A stretch of 32,982 bases of DNA from NCBI GenBank assembly GCA_018823135.1, contig JAHJJF010000105.1:1-32982 (forward strand), in the 5' to 3' direction. Made by a program: the position numbers and the translations under genes. The notes beneath the pieces were generated by a model. That model was not told where the DNA came from and searched no databases. It worked only from the letters and a program-made list of their open reading frames with translations. Positions 15,574 through 23,212 of the stretch are shown here, piece after piece. The stretch comes from Pseudomonadota bacterium (GTDB lineage: Bacteria > Desulfobacterota > Desulfobulbia > Desulfobulbales > CALZHT01). Each line of letters begins with the position of its first letter. Position 1 is the stretch's first letter.

Positions 15574-17021
15574 CATTGTTCCTCGCCCAATCGCTTATTA
15601 CTATGGGCAAACCGCCAGAAATCTCCAATATTTCGGGCAAAACGTATCCAGCTGTCCGGCGATTTCCAGAGCATGGCCACATAGCCCAGCAATACTTTAG
15701 GCCGGGTATAATGGGTCTTATAAAATTCCTGAAACAATTCCTCCATGCGCGCCTTTTCCATGCCATTTGGCACAAAAATAAACTGCATGCAATCCATTTT
15801 TTCCCAGTCCTCTTCAAAGGTGCCCAGCTGATGAATATTTTCATAAATCGGCGAACCGGGAAACGGCGTGAATTTCGCCAGGTTGAAATCATCAATGGGC
15901 AGTGAAAACACATAATCCATGCTTTTGCGGACACTGCTTTCCGTTTCCCCCGGCAATCCCATCATCAGCAACCCTTTAGTACGGATCCCGGCCTTCTTGA
16001 TCAAGCGGATTTTCTCGGCAAGCATCTTGAGATCTGCATTCTGGCGGTGCTGGGCAAGAAGATCCTCGTCACCGGTCTCAATTCCCAGACTGATCATCCA
16101 GCAGCCGGCAGCCTTCATCTGCCGGAGCAGTTCAAAATCAATATGCTCGGCCCGCACCGCACAGTTGAAAGTCATGCCCAGAGACTTATCCATGATCAAA
16201 TTGGTGAAATCCTCAACCCGTTTGCGGTTGAAAGTAAACTGGTCGTCATAAAAATTGATATGGCGGATTCCGAAGCGGTCTTTGAGATATTTCAGGTGCT
16301 CATAGAGGTATTCTGCGGAGTTGTAGCGAAAACTCCTGCGAAAAACCGATCGATCGCAATAACTGCAGGCATAGGGGCAGCCGCGGCTTGAGATGCAGCT
16401 GGTGTTGGGTGCTTTGGGGTAATTAAAAATCGGCAGCTTATAGGCCTCGGGGTAACCTGCCAGTTTCTCGTATGCCGGAAACGGCAGCGTGTCCAGATCA
16501 AGGGCTTTCTCACGGTGGCCGTTAAAAATCACCTCGGAACCTTGGCGATGGATGAGCCCCTGGATAGATCCCACATCATGGCCGTCTGAAGCAACGAGCT
16601 CAGCCAGGGTCTGCTCACCCTCACCGACGATAACAAAATCAACTTCCCCAAAATTTTCAAGCGCCTTATTTTTAAGGGCCGAGACATGCACACCGCCGAA
16701 CACGGTTTGTATCTGCGGCAGGGCTGCCTTGGCGAGTTTGGAGATTCTCACACCATCCATAAAGCTCGATGTGGTGCAGCTCAACCCCAGAAAAGCCGGT
16801 TTCTTCTGATTGATACAATCCTTGATAAGCCGATCCGAATCAGGATGGGCATAACAATCGATTATCGAAACCTCAATGCCGCGCGCCTCAAGATAGGCCG
16901 CAATACTTGCAAGCCCAAGGGGCGGCATGATATTGGTCATCCGCGAGATGTCTTTGCCGGCGGATTCCGTTTTATAACCCAGGGGATGGACAAGGAGTAT
17001 GCTGTTATTAGTTACTGACAT
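15573..17021 (-). CDS. B12-binding-domain radical SAM enzyme (second)
   Basis: Protein of 482 residues. It has an N-terminal B12-binding-like domain (PPLGLASIAAYLE at 33-45, VFGGVHVSA at 107-115) and a radical SAM domain with CPYACSYC (Cys215, Cys219, Cys222). The barrel contains ISLGIETGDEDLL and GLLMMGLPGETE, typical of the BchE/HpnJ/P-methyltransferase group. The C-terminal 80 residues are helical. Family chemistry ranges from methyl transfer to ring formation on hydrophobic substrates, so it could tailor the acyl chain made by the neighbouring ketosynthase. It differs clearly in sequence from the enzyme at 8200-9495. The ribosome site is weak. Confidence 0.88.
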   Translation of the reverse strand: MSVTNNSILLVHPLGYKTESAGKDISRMTNIMPPLGLASIAAYLEARGIEVSIIDCYAHPDSDRLIKDCINQKKPAFLGLSCTTSSFMDGVRISKLAKAALPQIQTVFGGVHVSALKNKALENFGEVDFVIVGEGEQTLAELVASDGHDVGSIQGLIHRQGSEVIFNGHREKALDLDTLPFPAYEKLAGYPEAYKLPIFNYPKAPNTSCISSRGCPYACSYCDRSVFRRSFRYNSAEYLYEHLKYLKDRFGIRHINFYDDQFTFNRKRVEDFTNLIMDKSLGMTFNCAVRAEHIDFELLRQMKAAGCWMISLGIETGDEDLLAQHRQNADLKMLAEKIRLIKKAGIRTKGLLMMGLPGETESSVRKSMDYVFSLPIDDFNLAKFTPFPGSPIYENIHQLGTFEEDWEKMDCMQFIFVPNGMEKARMEELFQEFYKTHYTRPKVLLGYVAMLWKSPDSWIRFARNIGDFWRFAHSNKRLGEEQ

Positions 17022-17157
17022 AGGGGAGAGTATACCTCATATTAACTTTTCTGTGTTTGTGAAAAACATGGAAAACAATAGAATCCTTTCAACCGGATGT
17101 TAATGAAACCTCCCCGCGCCAGATAAGCGCAAGACTTCGAGCCACGGCGGAGTATCA

Positions 17158-17182
17158 GTAGTCAGCAGTCAGAATTCAGACT
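17158..17182. repeat. AGTCAG/AGAATTCAG low-complexity run
   Basis: The 218-base gap between the radical SAM and ketosynthase genes contains a short run of AGTCAG-type words ending in AGAATTCAG. The same words form the inverted repeat at 12698-12768. The rest of the gap shows no gene. Confidence 0.35.
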
Positions 17183-17239
17183 CCTTCCCCCTGGATTCTT
17201 AAATATGAGAACAAGCACTCTATATGCATTCTTCATTTA

Positions 17240-18340
17240 TTATGTATTTACCCTGAGAGAGAATAATACCGCGGCATTGATTCCGCCAAATCCGGAATTG
17301 CATGAAAGTATGGAGGGATATAGCAATTCAAGGGATCTGCTTCCGGAAACTCCTGAAACATCAGGTTCTGAAGTGACATGCCCGACGGTGGGCGGGATAA
17401 ATCCTTCCTGCAGACTTCGGATGGCGATGGCCGCCTCGATTATCCCTGCTGCGCCCAGGCAATGACCTATTGCGCCTTTCACCGAATGGAATGTTGGAAT
17501 CGCGGGCCACAACTCTTTAAAAGCACGCATTTCCATGGCATCATTGTACGGAGTCCCGGTGCCGTGTGCATTAATTGCCCCGATCACATGCCCTTTTTCA
17601 GTTATCTGTCGGATTGCGGCGATAAGACCGCTTGCCTGCTTGCAAGGTGCGGTGATATGGCTTGCATCGCAGGCAACGCCCCAATCAACAATGGAAGCGA
17701 GTTTCGGCAATCCTTTTGCCCCAGCAATCTCCCTTGTGGTCAGTAAGGCGTAGCCAGCCCCTTCCCCCAGAGATAAACCGTTGCGGTTTTTGTCAAAGGG
17801 CCGGCATGGCTCCGGGGAAAGGGCATGAAGTTTTAAAAAACCTCCGGTAACAAATTGACTCAGGAGGTCAACGCCAACCACCAGCACCTGATCCGCTTCA
17901 CCAGAGATAACAAGCTGCGCCCCATGAATCAAAGCCAGAGTGCCTGAGGCGCAGGCGGCGCTCACCGTGGAGGTCTGCCCGGTCAAATCCAGCCTTTGCG
18001 CAAGATTCGCAGCAATATCCCAGGGCTGTTGTCTTGCTGGTTTTTTCGGATGATGAAGCAATTCGTCAACCGCTCCCTTGGTGGTGGCAACAATCAAGGC
18101 GGTATCAGCCGGGATATCCGGCAGGTCATCAAGGAGCCTTTCAAGGAGCGCATCGAGACGCTGATGACTGCCGAAAGCATCAACAAGCCCTGGAACAACT
18201 CCCAGGGGCCAGAGTTTTGCGCCGCCGATCTTCACCCCGGTCAGGGCGGTGCGGTTTTCCACAAGACCTGACCAGGTAGCATCGAGATTTCCGAAGGCAG
18301 TCATGACGCCGCAGGCAACAACCGCTACATCTTTTTTCAC
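17240..18340 (-). CDS. Beta-ketoacyl-ACP synthase (third ketosynthase)
   Basis: Ketosynthase of about 366 residues, a little short for FabF, mainly through a compact N-terminal half. The active residues are all present: Cys130 in SAACASGTLAL, His259 in INAHGTGTPYND, Lys288 and His293 in VKGAIGHCLGAAG. The GTG at 18340 is chosen because AGGAGG lies seven bases before it and it overlaps the thioesterase stop by four bases (GTGA). Coupling to a hotdog thioesterase and location in the same strand run as an ACP, a BtrH-like acyltransferase and an exporter suggest a semi-independent side branch. It should condense short ACP-bound chains (inference). Confidence 0.9.
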   Translation of the reverse strand: MKKDVAVVACGVMTAFGNLDATWSGLVENRTALTGVKIGGAKLWPLGVVPGLVDAFGSHQRLDALLERLLDDLPDIPADTALIVATTKGAVDELLHHPKKPARQQPWDIAANLAQRLDLTGQTSTVSAACASGTLALIHGAQLVISGEADQVLVVGVDLLSQFVTGGFLKLHALSPEPCRPFDKNRNGLSLGEGAGYALLTTREIAGAKGLPKLASIVDWGVACDASHITAPCKQASGLIAAIRQITEKGHVIGAINAHGTGTPYNDAMEMRAFKELWPAIPTFHSVKGAIGHCLGAAGIIEAAIAIRSLQEGFIPPTVGHVTSEPDVSGVSGSRSLELLYPSILSCNSGFGGINAAVLFSLRVNT

Positions 18341-18798
18341 AAACTGCCCTCCTGCCACTGTTCCCTGAAATCCCTGACCATATCAGGGGGCGCCAGAAGC
18401 AGCCGACCCTGAAGATCGGTCAGCAGCTGCACCGTATAGCCCCGGGCAATCAACGCCCCATCCCTAACAAGGCGGTATTCGAAATTGAGGCGCAAGGATT
18501 CGGTCCAATGGAGAATGGCGGTGACCTCAAAGGTTTCGTCAAAACGCAGCGGCGCCAGATAATCCAGATGCATCTGGACAATGGGAGCTGCAAAATCCGC
18601 CCCTTTAAAATTCATGTAACTCAAGCCGTAACGATCGCCAAAGGCTATGCGACCGTCTTCGAGATAGCTGACATAATTGCCGTGCCAGACAATGCCCAGC
18701 ATATCGATCTCTTCGAAGCGGACCCGCCGGGTCGCAGTCGCCGTAAGTTGTTGTGGCGCTCCTGGCACTGTATCGAAATATTGACGTTTAAATCCCAT
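18337..18798 (-). CDS. Hotdog-fold acyl-ACP/acyl-CoA thioesterase (4HBT-like)
   Basis: Protein of 153 residues with the 4-hydroxybenzoyl-CoA thioesterase pattern. The segment EEIDMLGIVWHGNYVSYLE carries the catalytic Asp and the WHGNYVSY helix start. Such enzymes hydrolyse acyl-CoA or acyl-ACP thioesters; homologues occur in aryl-polyene clusters. It might release the chain or edit stalled intermediates. The ATG at 18798 follows a TTG one codon earlier. It is the first gene of the minus-strand module, and its stop overlaps the ketosynthase start. Confidence 0.85.
   Translation of the reverse strand: MGFKRQYFDTVPGAPQQLTATATRRVRFEEIDMLGIVWHGNYVSYLEDGRIAFGDRYGLSYMNFKGADFAAPIVQMHLDYLAPLRFDETFEVTAILHWTESLRLNFEYRLVRDGALIARGYTVQLLTDLQGRLLLAPPDMVRDFREQWQEGSL
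18348..18353 (-). promoter_or_regulatory. Ribosome binding site for the third ketosynthase
   Basis: AGGAGG on the minus strand stands seven bases before the GTG at 18340. An in-frame GTG at 18358 lies before this site and is therefore less likely to be used. Confidence 0.65.
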
Positions 18799-19367
18799 CA
18801 ACCGGCCTTATTACCTGTAGAGTTCTTGTGTCGAGATGAAGGCAATATTTTACCTTCCCAGAGGAAAGTATTGTACCCGGATTCCGGCTTCTTATCTTTA
18901 TTTTTTTAGGAAATTCCACAACCCGGACAATACTTGCCGCAGCAAGCAGGCAGACAAACTATTCGAAATTTTTCAGGAATGAAATATCAGGCAACATCCG
19001 CACATCGCATTCAATGTAGGATTGTAGATATCATGCATATCAAATAATTCCGTTCCAGCGGACAGCGACATACGGGAAAGACGTTCAAGAGGAAAAGTTC
19101 CTCCCCAAAATAGATATTTCCAGCCGTATCGAAACATGTTATATTGGCCGCAAATACCTGTGGCGACTTTCATCCGGAAGACGCCCCCCAGGTGGCTTGA
19201 ATTCATGGAGTTTGGCCGCCCTTCTTATTTTGCACTGAAATAGAATTCCAAACCAGATCAACTGAATAGAAATCTGCATCTGCCGCTGTCGACATGTCGC
19301 CCTGATGTTTGTTTTTTTTGCATCGGAGGCCACGGTTCCCGTCAGGCAGGAGCAGGAGGAAATACGC
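18799..19367. other. Divergent intergenic region, no gene seen
   Basis: These 569 bases separate the divergent thioesterase and glucan synthase genes and must contain promoters for both. I see no convincing -35/-10 pair. There is one weak hairpin (CTTGC-CGCA-GCAAG near 18928). A 77-codon open frame on the minus strand at 18973-19206 has no recognisable protein features. Confidence 0.5.
19354..19359 (+). promoter_or_regulatory. Ribosome binding site for the glucan synthase
   Basis: AGGAGG lies eight bases before the ATG at 19368, which fixes this start over an earlier in-frame ATG at 19305. Confidence 0.75.
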
Positions 19368-21971
19368 ATGTCAAGGAAGTTTCGCTTTATCAATATTATC
19401 ATCGGCGCCCTGTTTGCCATACTGACCCCGATTTTATGGGCCATGGGAAACCGTCAGTCCGATGAACCGCCCTGGCCAGCCCAGGTGGCCGGCATGTCCT
19501 TCTCACCTCTGCGGATGGGTAACGACCCTTCCGAGGGAAAATTCCCCACACGGGATGAGATCGCCATTGACATGGATCTCCTCGCAGGCAAAGTGCGTTC
19601 ACTGCGTACCTACGGTGTCGGCGGCACGCTCACGGAAATCCCGGATCTGGCCCGAGAGCGCGGCATGACCGTTGCACTCGGGGCCTGGCTCACCGCCAAT
19701 CCCGAAGGCAATGAACAGGAGCTCGCTGAACTGGTGCGGCTTGCGGGCAAAAATCGCAACATAACCCGGATATTTGTAGGAAACGAAACACTGCTGAGGG
19801 GCGACCTGACCATAGAACAACTCTGTGAATACCTTGACAGAGTCCGGGCGGCCGTCAAGATTCCTGTCAGTACCGGCGAGCCCTGGCATATATGGATCAG
19901 TCATCCCGAACTTGCCGCCCATGTCGATTTCATCGCCGCCCACATGCTGCCGTACTGGGAAGGCATCAGCCTTGATACCGCCATCGCCAAGATCATGGAT
20001 GATTACGGAAAGCTCAAAGCGGCATTTCCGAAGAAAAAGGTCATCTTCGCCGAAGTGGGCTGGCCGAGCAACGGACGCACTCACCGGAGCGCCGTGGCCT
20101 CTGACGCGAATGAGGCGACTTTTCTGCGTCGTTTTCTGGCGGTGGCTCAGGAGCAGCAGCTGGACTACTATATAATGGAAGCCTTTGACCAGCCATGGAA
20201 GACCGAACTCGAAGGCGCCGTCGGCGCCTACTGGGGCGTTTATAACGTCGAGCGTAATCAGAAATTCGCATTTACCGAGCCCGTCGAGCAGCTTCCTCAG
20301 TGGCGCGGACTGGCATTGACCACGGTAATTCTGGGAGTCGTAACCCTGTCCCTGCTTCTTCTGGACGGCTCCACCCTGCGCAGCCGGGGAAGAAGCTTTC
20401 TCGCCGCAACCGCCTATTTTGTCGCCGCAGCTGTCGTCTGGGCGAGCTTTGATTATTCCAATCAGTACCTCACGCCATATACCATCATGATCGGCATCGT
20501 TCTGGCGATGGGCTTTCTCGGCATAACCCTGGTCGTTCTTACCGAGGCCCACGAAATGGCCGAGGCAAGCTGGGTGATGCGCCGCCGGAGATCATTCACA
20601 CCCGCGCAAGAGAATAAATCCCTGCCACGGGTTTCGATTCATGTCCCTGCCTATAACGAACCGCCGACCATGCTCATCGGAACCCTCGACGCGCTTGCCC
20701 GGCTTGATTACCCGGATTTTGAGGTCCTGGTCATAGACAACAACACCACAGCCCCCGAGATATGGCGGCCGGTTGAGGAACACTGCCGCAGGCTCGGGGA
20801 GCGGTTCCGTTTTTTTCATGTCGCCCCGCTCAGCGGATTCAAGGCCGGAGCGTTGAACTTCGCACTGGCCAGGACAGCGCCGGATGCCGAGATCATCGCC
20901 GTCATCGACAGCGATTACCAGGTGAGGCCGTCCTGGCTTCGGAATCTGGTCCCGCATTTCAACAGGCCTGAAGTTGGTTTCGTTCAGGCGCCGCAGGACT
21001 ACCGCGATGACCAGGAGACGTTGTTCAAATCAATGTGCTATTCCGAATACAAGGGCTTTTTCCATATCGGCATGGTTACCCGCAACGACCGCAACGCCAT
21101 CATCGAGCACGGGACCATGACCATGATGCGCGCCAGAGTGCTTCATCAGGTCGGCGGCTGGGCGGAATGGTGTATAACCGAAGATGCAGAACTCGGCCTG
21201 CGCATTTTCGAGCACGGCTACGAAGGAGTTTACGTCAATGACAGTTACGGCCGGGGACTGATGCCGGACACCTTCCTCGATTACAAGAAGCAACGGTTTC
21301 GCTGGGCCTACGGCGCGGTTCATATCATGCGCCGACATGCTCGCGCACTTCAGGGACGCGGTGTTTCACGGCTTACCCTGGGCCAGCGCTATCATTTCTG
21401 CGCCGGTTGGTTCCCGTGGCTTGCGGATGGCCTCAACCTGTTCTATACGGCGGCCGCTCTTATCTGGTCGTGCGCCATTCTGCTCGATCCCAAGCATGTT
21501 GACCCGCCGCTGGCAGTGTTCACCCTGCCGCCGCTCTTTCTTTTCGGGTTCAAGATCGCCAAACTCGTGTATCTGTACCGGACCAGAATCGGTGCGAGTA
21601 ACATCCAGACCCTGGCGGCGGCCCTTGCCGGCCTGGCATTGTCCCATACCATTGCCAAGGCGGTGATGCAGGGGTTTTTCACCTCGAACAAGCCCTTTTT
21701 TCGAACTCCAAAATGTGAACAACAACCTGCCGTAATCCGCGCCCTGAGCCATGCAGCAGAGGAAACGGTCCTTGCCGTAGCCCTTTGGGCGGCGGGCCTG
21801 GGGGTGCTGTTGGTCCAGGGCCCTGAGCTGCCGGGAGCGGTACTCTGGGCCGTGGTGCTCTTTGTGCAGTCACTGCCGTATGTAGCCGCGCTGGTGGTGT
21901 CCCTGATCAGCACACTTCCGCCGCGTCCCAGCACCGTCATCACCGAAATACCGGTACTGGTCCCTCGCTGA
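19368..21971 (+). CDS. NdvB-like GH17-GT2 beta-glucan synthase
   Basis: Inner-membrane protein of 867 residues. After one membrane helix (about residues 7-27), a periplasmic GH17-like domain (about 35-310) shows the acid/base Glu140 in FVGNETLLRG and the nucleophile Glu229 in FAEVGWPSNG. Membrane helices at about 315-400 precede a family 2 glycosyltransferase with VPAYNEPP, DSD (514-516), TED (604-606) and QRFRW (642-646). More membrane helices end the protein. Homologues such as Pseudomonas NdvB make beta-1,3-linked glucans, which the GH17 part rearranges or cyclises. It is the only plus-strand gene between two minus-strand units and is visibly more G+C-rich than them, so it is probably independent of the lipid pathway. 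Confidence 0.9.
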   Translation: MSRKFRFINIIIGALFAILTPILWAMGNRQSDEPPWPAQVAGMSFSPLRMGNDPSEGKFPTRDEIAIDMDLLAGKVRSLRTYGVGGTLTEIPDLARERGMTVALGAWLTANPEGNEQELAELVRLAGKNRNITRIFVGNETLLRGDLTIEQLCEYLDRVRAAVKIPVSTGEPWHIWISHPELAAHVDFIAAHMLPYWEGISLDTAIAKIMDDYGKLKAAFPKKKVIFAEVGWPSNGRTHRSAVASDANEATFLRRFLAVAQEQQLDYYIMEAFDQPWKTELEGAVGAYWGVYNVERNQKFAFTEPVEQLPQWRGLALTTVILGVVTLSLLLLDGSTLRSRGRSFLAATAYFVAAAVVWASFDYSNQYLTPYTIMIGIVLAMGFLGITLVVLTEAHEMAEASWVMRRRRSFTPAQENKSLPRVSIHVPAYNEPPTMLIGTLDALARLDYPDFEVLVIDNNTTAPEIWRPVEEHCRRLGERFRFFHVAPLSGFKAGALNFALARTAPDAEIIAVIDSDYQVRPSWLRNLVPHFNRPEVGFVQAPQDYRDDQETLFKSMCYSEYKGFFHIGMVTRNDRNAIIEHGTMTMMRARVLHQVGGWAEWCITEDAELGLRIFEHGYEGVYVNDSYGRGLMPDTFLDYKKQRFRWAYGAVHIMRRHARALQGRGVSRLTLGQRYHFCAGWFPWLADGLNLFYTAAALIWSCAILLDPKHVDPPLAVFTLPPLFLFGFKIAKLVYLYRTRIGASNIQTLAAALAGLALSHTIAKAVMQGFFTSNKPFFRTPKCEQQPAVIRALSHAAEETVLAVALWAAGLGVLLVQGPELPGAVLWAVVLFVQSLPYVAALVVSLISTLPPRPSTVITEIPVLVPR

Positions 21972-22029
21972 CCCCGATGCCGCAAGGGACAGGATTCGAT
22001 CCTGCCGGCGATAGATGAGAATGACGGAA

Positions 22030-22060
22030 AATCGTTTTTTCAACGATTCGAAATAATTTT
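22030..22060 (+). terminator. Possible terminator after glucan synthase
   Basis: A 7-bp stem, AATCGTT and AACGATT, with a five-base loop is followed a few bases later by a run of five T. The stem is A+T-rich, so this is tentative. Confidence 0.35.
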
Positions 22061-22177
22061 TCAACAAAGCAAACAAACCTGAAAAGGTTTTGGCATATTT
22101 TACAGAATTTTCTCGCATACCGCCGGCACCACCGAGAAATCTCTTTCAATGATACCTGATCAGCGGCCCCTTCATCG

Positions 22178-22218
22178 CCCGACCGTGGAAGCGACCGGAG
22201 GACGACTCCACGGTCGGG
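22178..22218. terminator. Strong hairpin between convergent genes
   Basis: A perfect 12-bp inverted repeat (22178-22189 and 22207-22218, arms CCCGACCGTGGA and its complement) surrounds a 17-base loop. It lies 29 bases past the end of the minus-strand operon and 206 past the glucan synthase. There is no T-tract, so it may act as a bidirectional transcript end or an mRNA 3' stabiliser. Confidence 0.5.
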
Positions 22219-22247
22219 CCGGCTTTCATCCATCAGCAAGGCGATTA

Positions 22248-22646
22248 TCACTTGAAAACCAGCGTTCCGCTTGCGACAGTTACATTATCCCGGATAATTT
22301 TGAATTTCGCCCTGATCCCCTCGTTACTCTCCTGAAGATTCACAGTAACCTTGATTTCTTCGTGGGGCCGCACCACCCCGGAAAACTTGGCGCGCTCAAC
22401 TAAAGCAAGCTTGAGCTTTCTATCCAGACCCTGCCCGGCAATTATTCGAACGATTGCCAACTGCACCACGGCCGGGAAAACTGGTTCCTGGGGAAAATGC
22501 CCGGCAAACGCCGGAAAATCCTCAGCAAAGGAAAAAACTCCGGAAACGACAAGATCGTCCCCTGCCTTTTCCGTAGATAGTTTTATTAACGATTTGTGGA
22601 TCGCCTGTTCAATTGAATCCTGCGGCATGAGTTCCAAACCTTCCAT
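22248..22646 (-). CDS. ApeI-like 3-hydroxyacyl-ACP dehydratase
   Basis: Hotdog protein of 132 residues. The key segment FAGHFPQEPVFPAVVQLAI (His50) matches the FabA/FabZ-type GHFPxxPxxPG motif, with Ala replacing the final Gly. In aryl-polyene systems a ApeI-type protein works with a ApeP-type partner to remove water from 3-hydroxyacyl-ACP and leave trans double bonds. The partner is at 26294-26734 in the same operon. It starts five bases after the lipoprotein stop and is the last gene before the 22178 hairpin. Confidence 0.85.
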   Translation of the reverse strand: MEGLELMPQDSIEQAIHKSLIKLSTEKAGDDLVVSGVFSFAEDFPAFAGHFPQEPVFPAVVQLAIVRIIAGQGLDRKLKLALVERAKFSGVVRPHEEIKVTVNLQESNEGIRAKFKIIRDNVTVASGTLVFK

Positions 22647-22651
22647 AATAG

Positions 22652-23212
22652 TTAATTCTCTATGGGCACCAATGTCAGATCTGGCCCGAATAACGGTTTC
22701 AATTCAATTCTGGAAACCTTTTCCGGCATACTTTTTTCATAAAAATAATCAACGTCCCAAAGGGAAAAAAACCATAAGCTGGCGGATTTTTTCACTTGAT
22801 CCGGGTTGATGTTGCCCTGGCAAAGATGCATCATTCCCTCATAGGCACAGGGTAATGAATCCGGCTCAAGAAAAAAAATTCTGTTGAGCGCCTGTCCCAG
22901 ATAATCCGCAAGCCCTGTATCCTTCACCGCATCAAGAGCCGAGATCAACTCAACATTCCCATGCTTATCCGTGGTTGCCTCCATTACCTTGATGCCGGTG
23001 CTGTCAAGGAGTACCAGATGCATCCCTCCCTCTATTTCTCTTAAGCCAAGGAGCCCGGAGTAGCGCTCCTTTTCCCGATGCTTCAGGCTGAGATGCCAGA
23101 GACTGTTCTCAGAAGTCATAGAATGATCGAGGCGGGATAAGGGCTGAAACGATGAAGCGCCACAGCCCCATAAAAAAAACAGCGACAGAATGGCGGCAAC
23201 AATTCTCAGCAT
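22652..23212 (-). CDS. DUF3261-like outer-membrane lipoprotein
   Basis: Predicted lipoprotein of 186 residues. A short signal peptide ends in the lipobox FLWGC (Cys17). The mature part is mainly beta strands and ends in a segment with SRIELKPLFGP. A DUF3261-type lipoprotein beside the LolA and MMPL genes is a regular feature of aryl-polyene clusters, where it is thought to help place the product in the outer membrane. The start ATG overlaps the stop of the MMPL gene by seven bases. Assignment to DUF3261 is from context and general layout; sequence signatures are weak. Confidence 0.75.
   Translation of the reverse strand: MLRIVAAILSLFFLWGCGASSFQPLSRLDHSMTSENSLWHLSLKHREKERYSGLLGLREIEGGMHLVLLDSTGIKVMEATTDKHGNVELISALDAVKDTGLADYLGQALNRIFFLEPDSLPCAYEGMMHLCQGNINPDQVKKSASLWFFSLWDVDYFYEKSMPEKVSRIELKPLFGPDLTLVPIEN

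Noticed and set aside
18973-19206. 77-codon frame in the large divergent spacer
   Set aside because: No ribosome site or domain was found; composition resembles non-coding DNA.
19599-20552. 317-codon open frame opposite the glucan synthase
   Set aside because: It is antisense to the GH17 region of a confident gene, and such frames are common in G+C-rich DNA.
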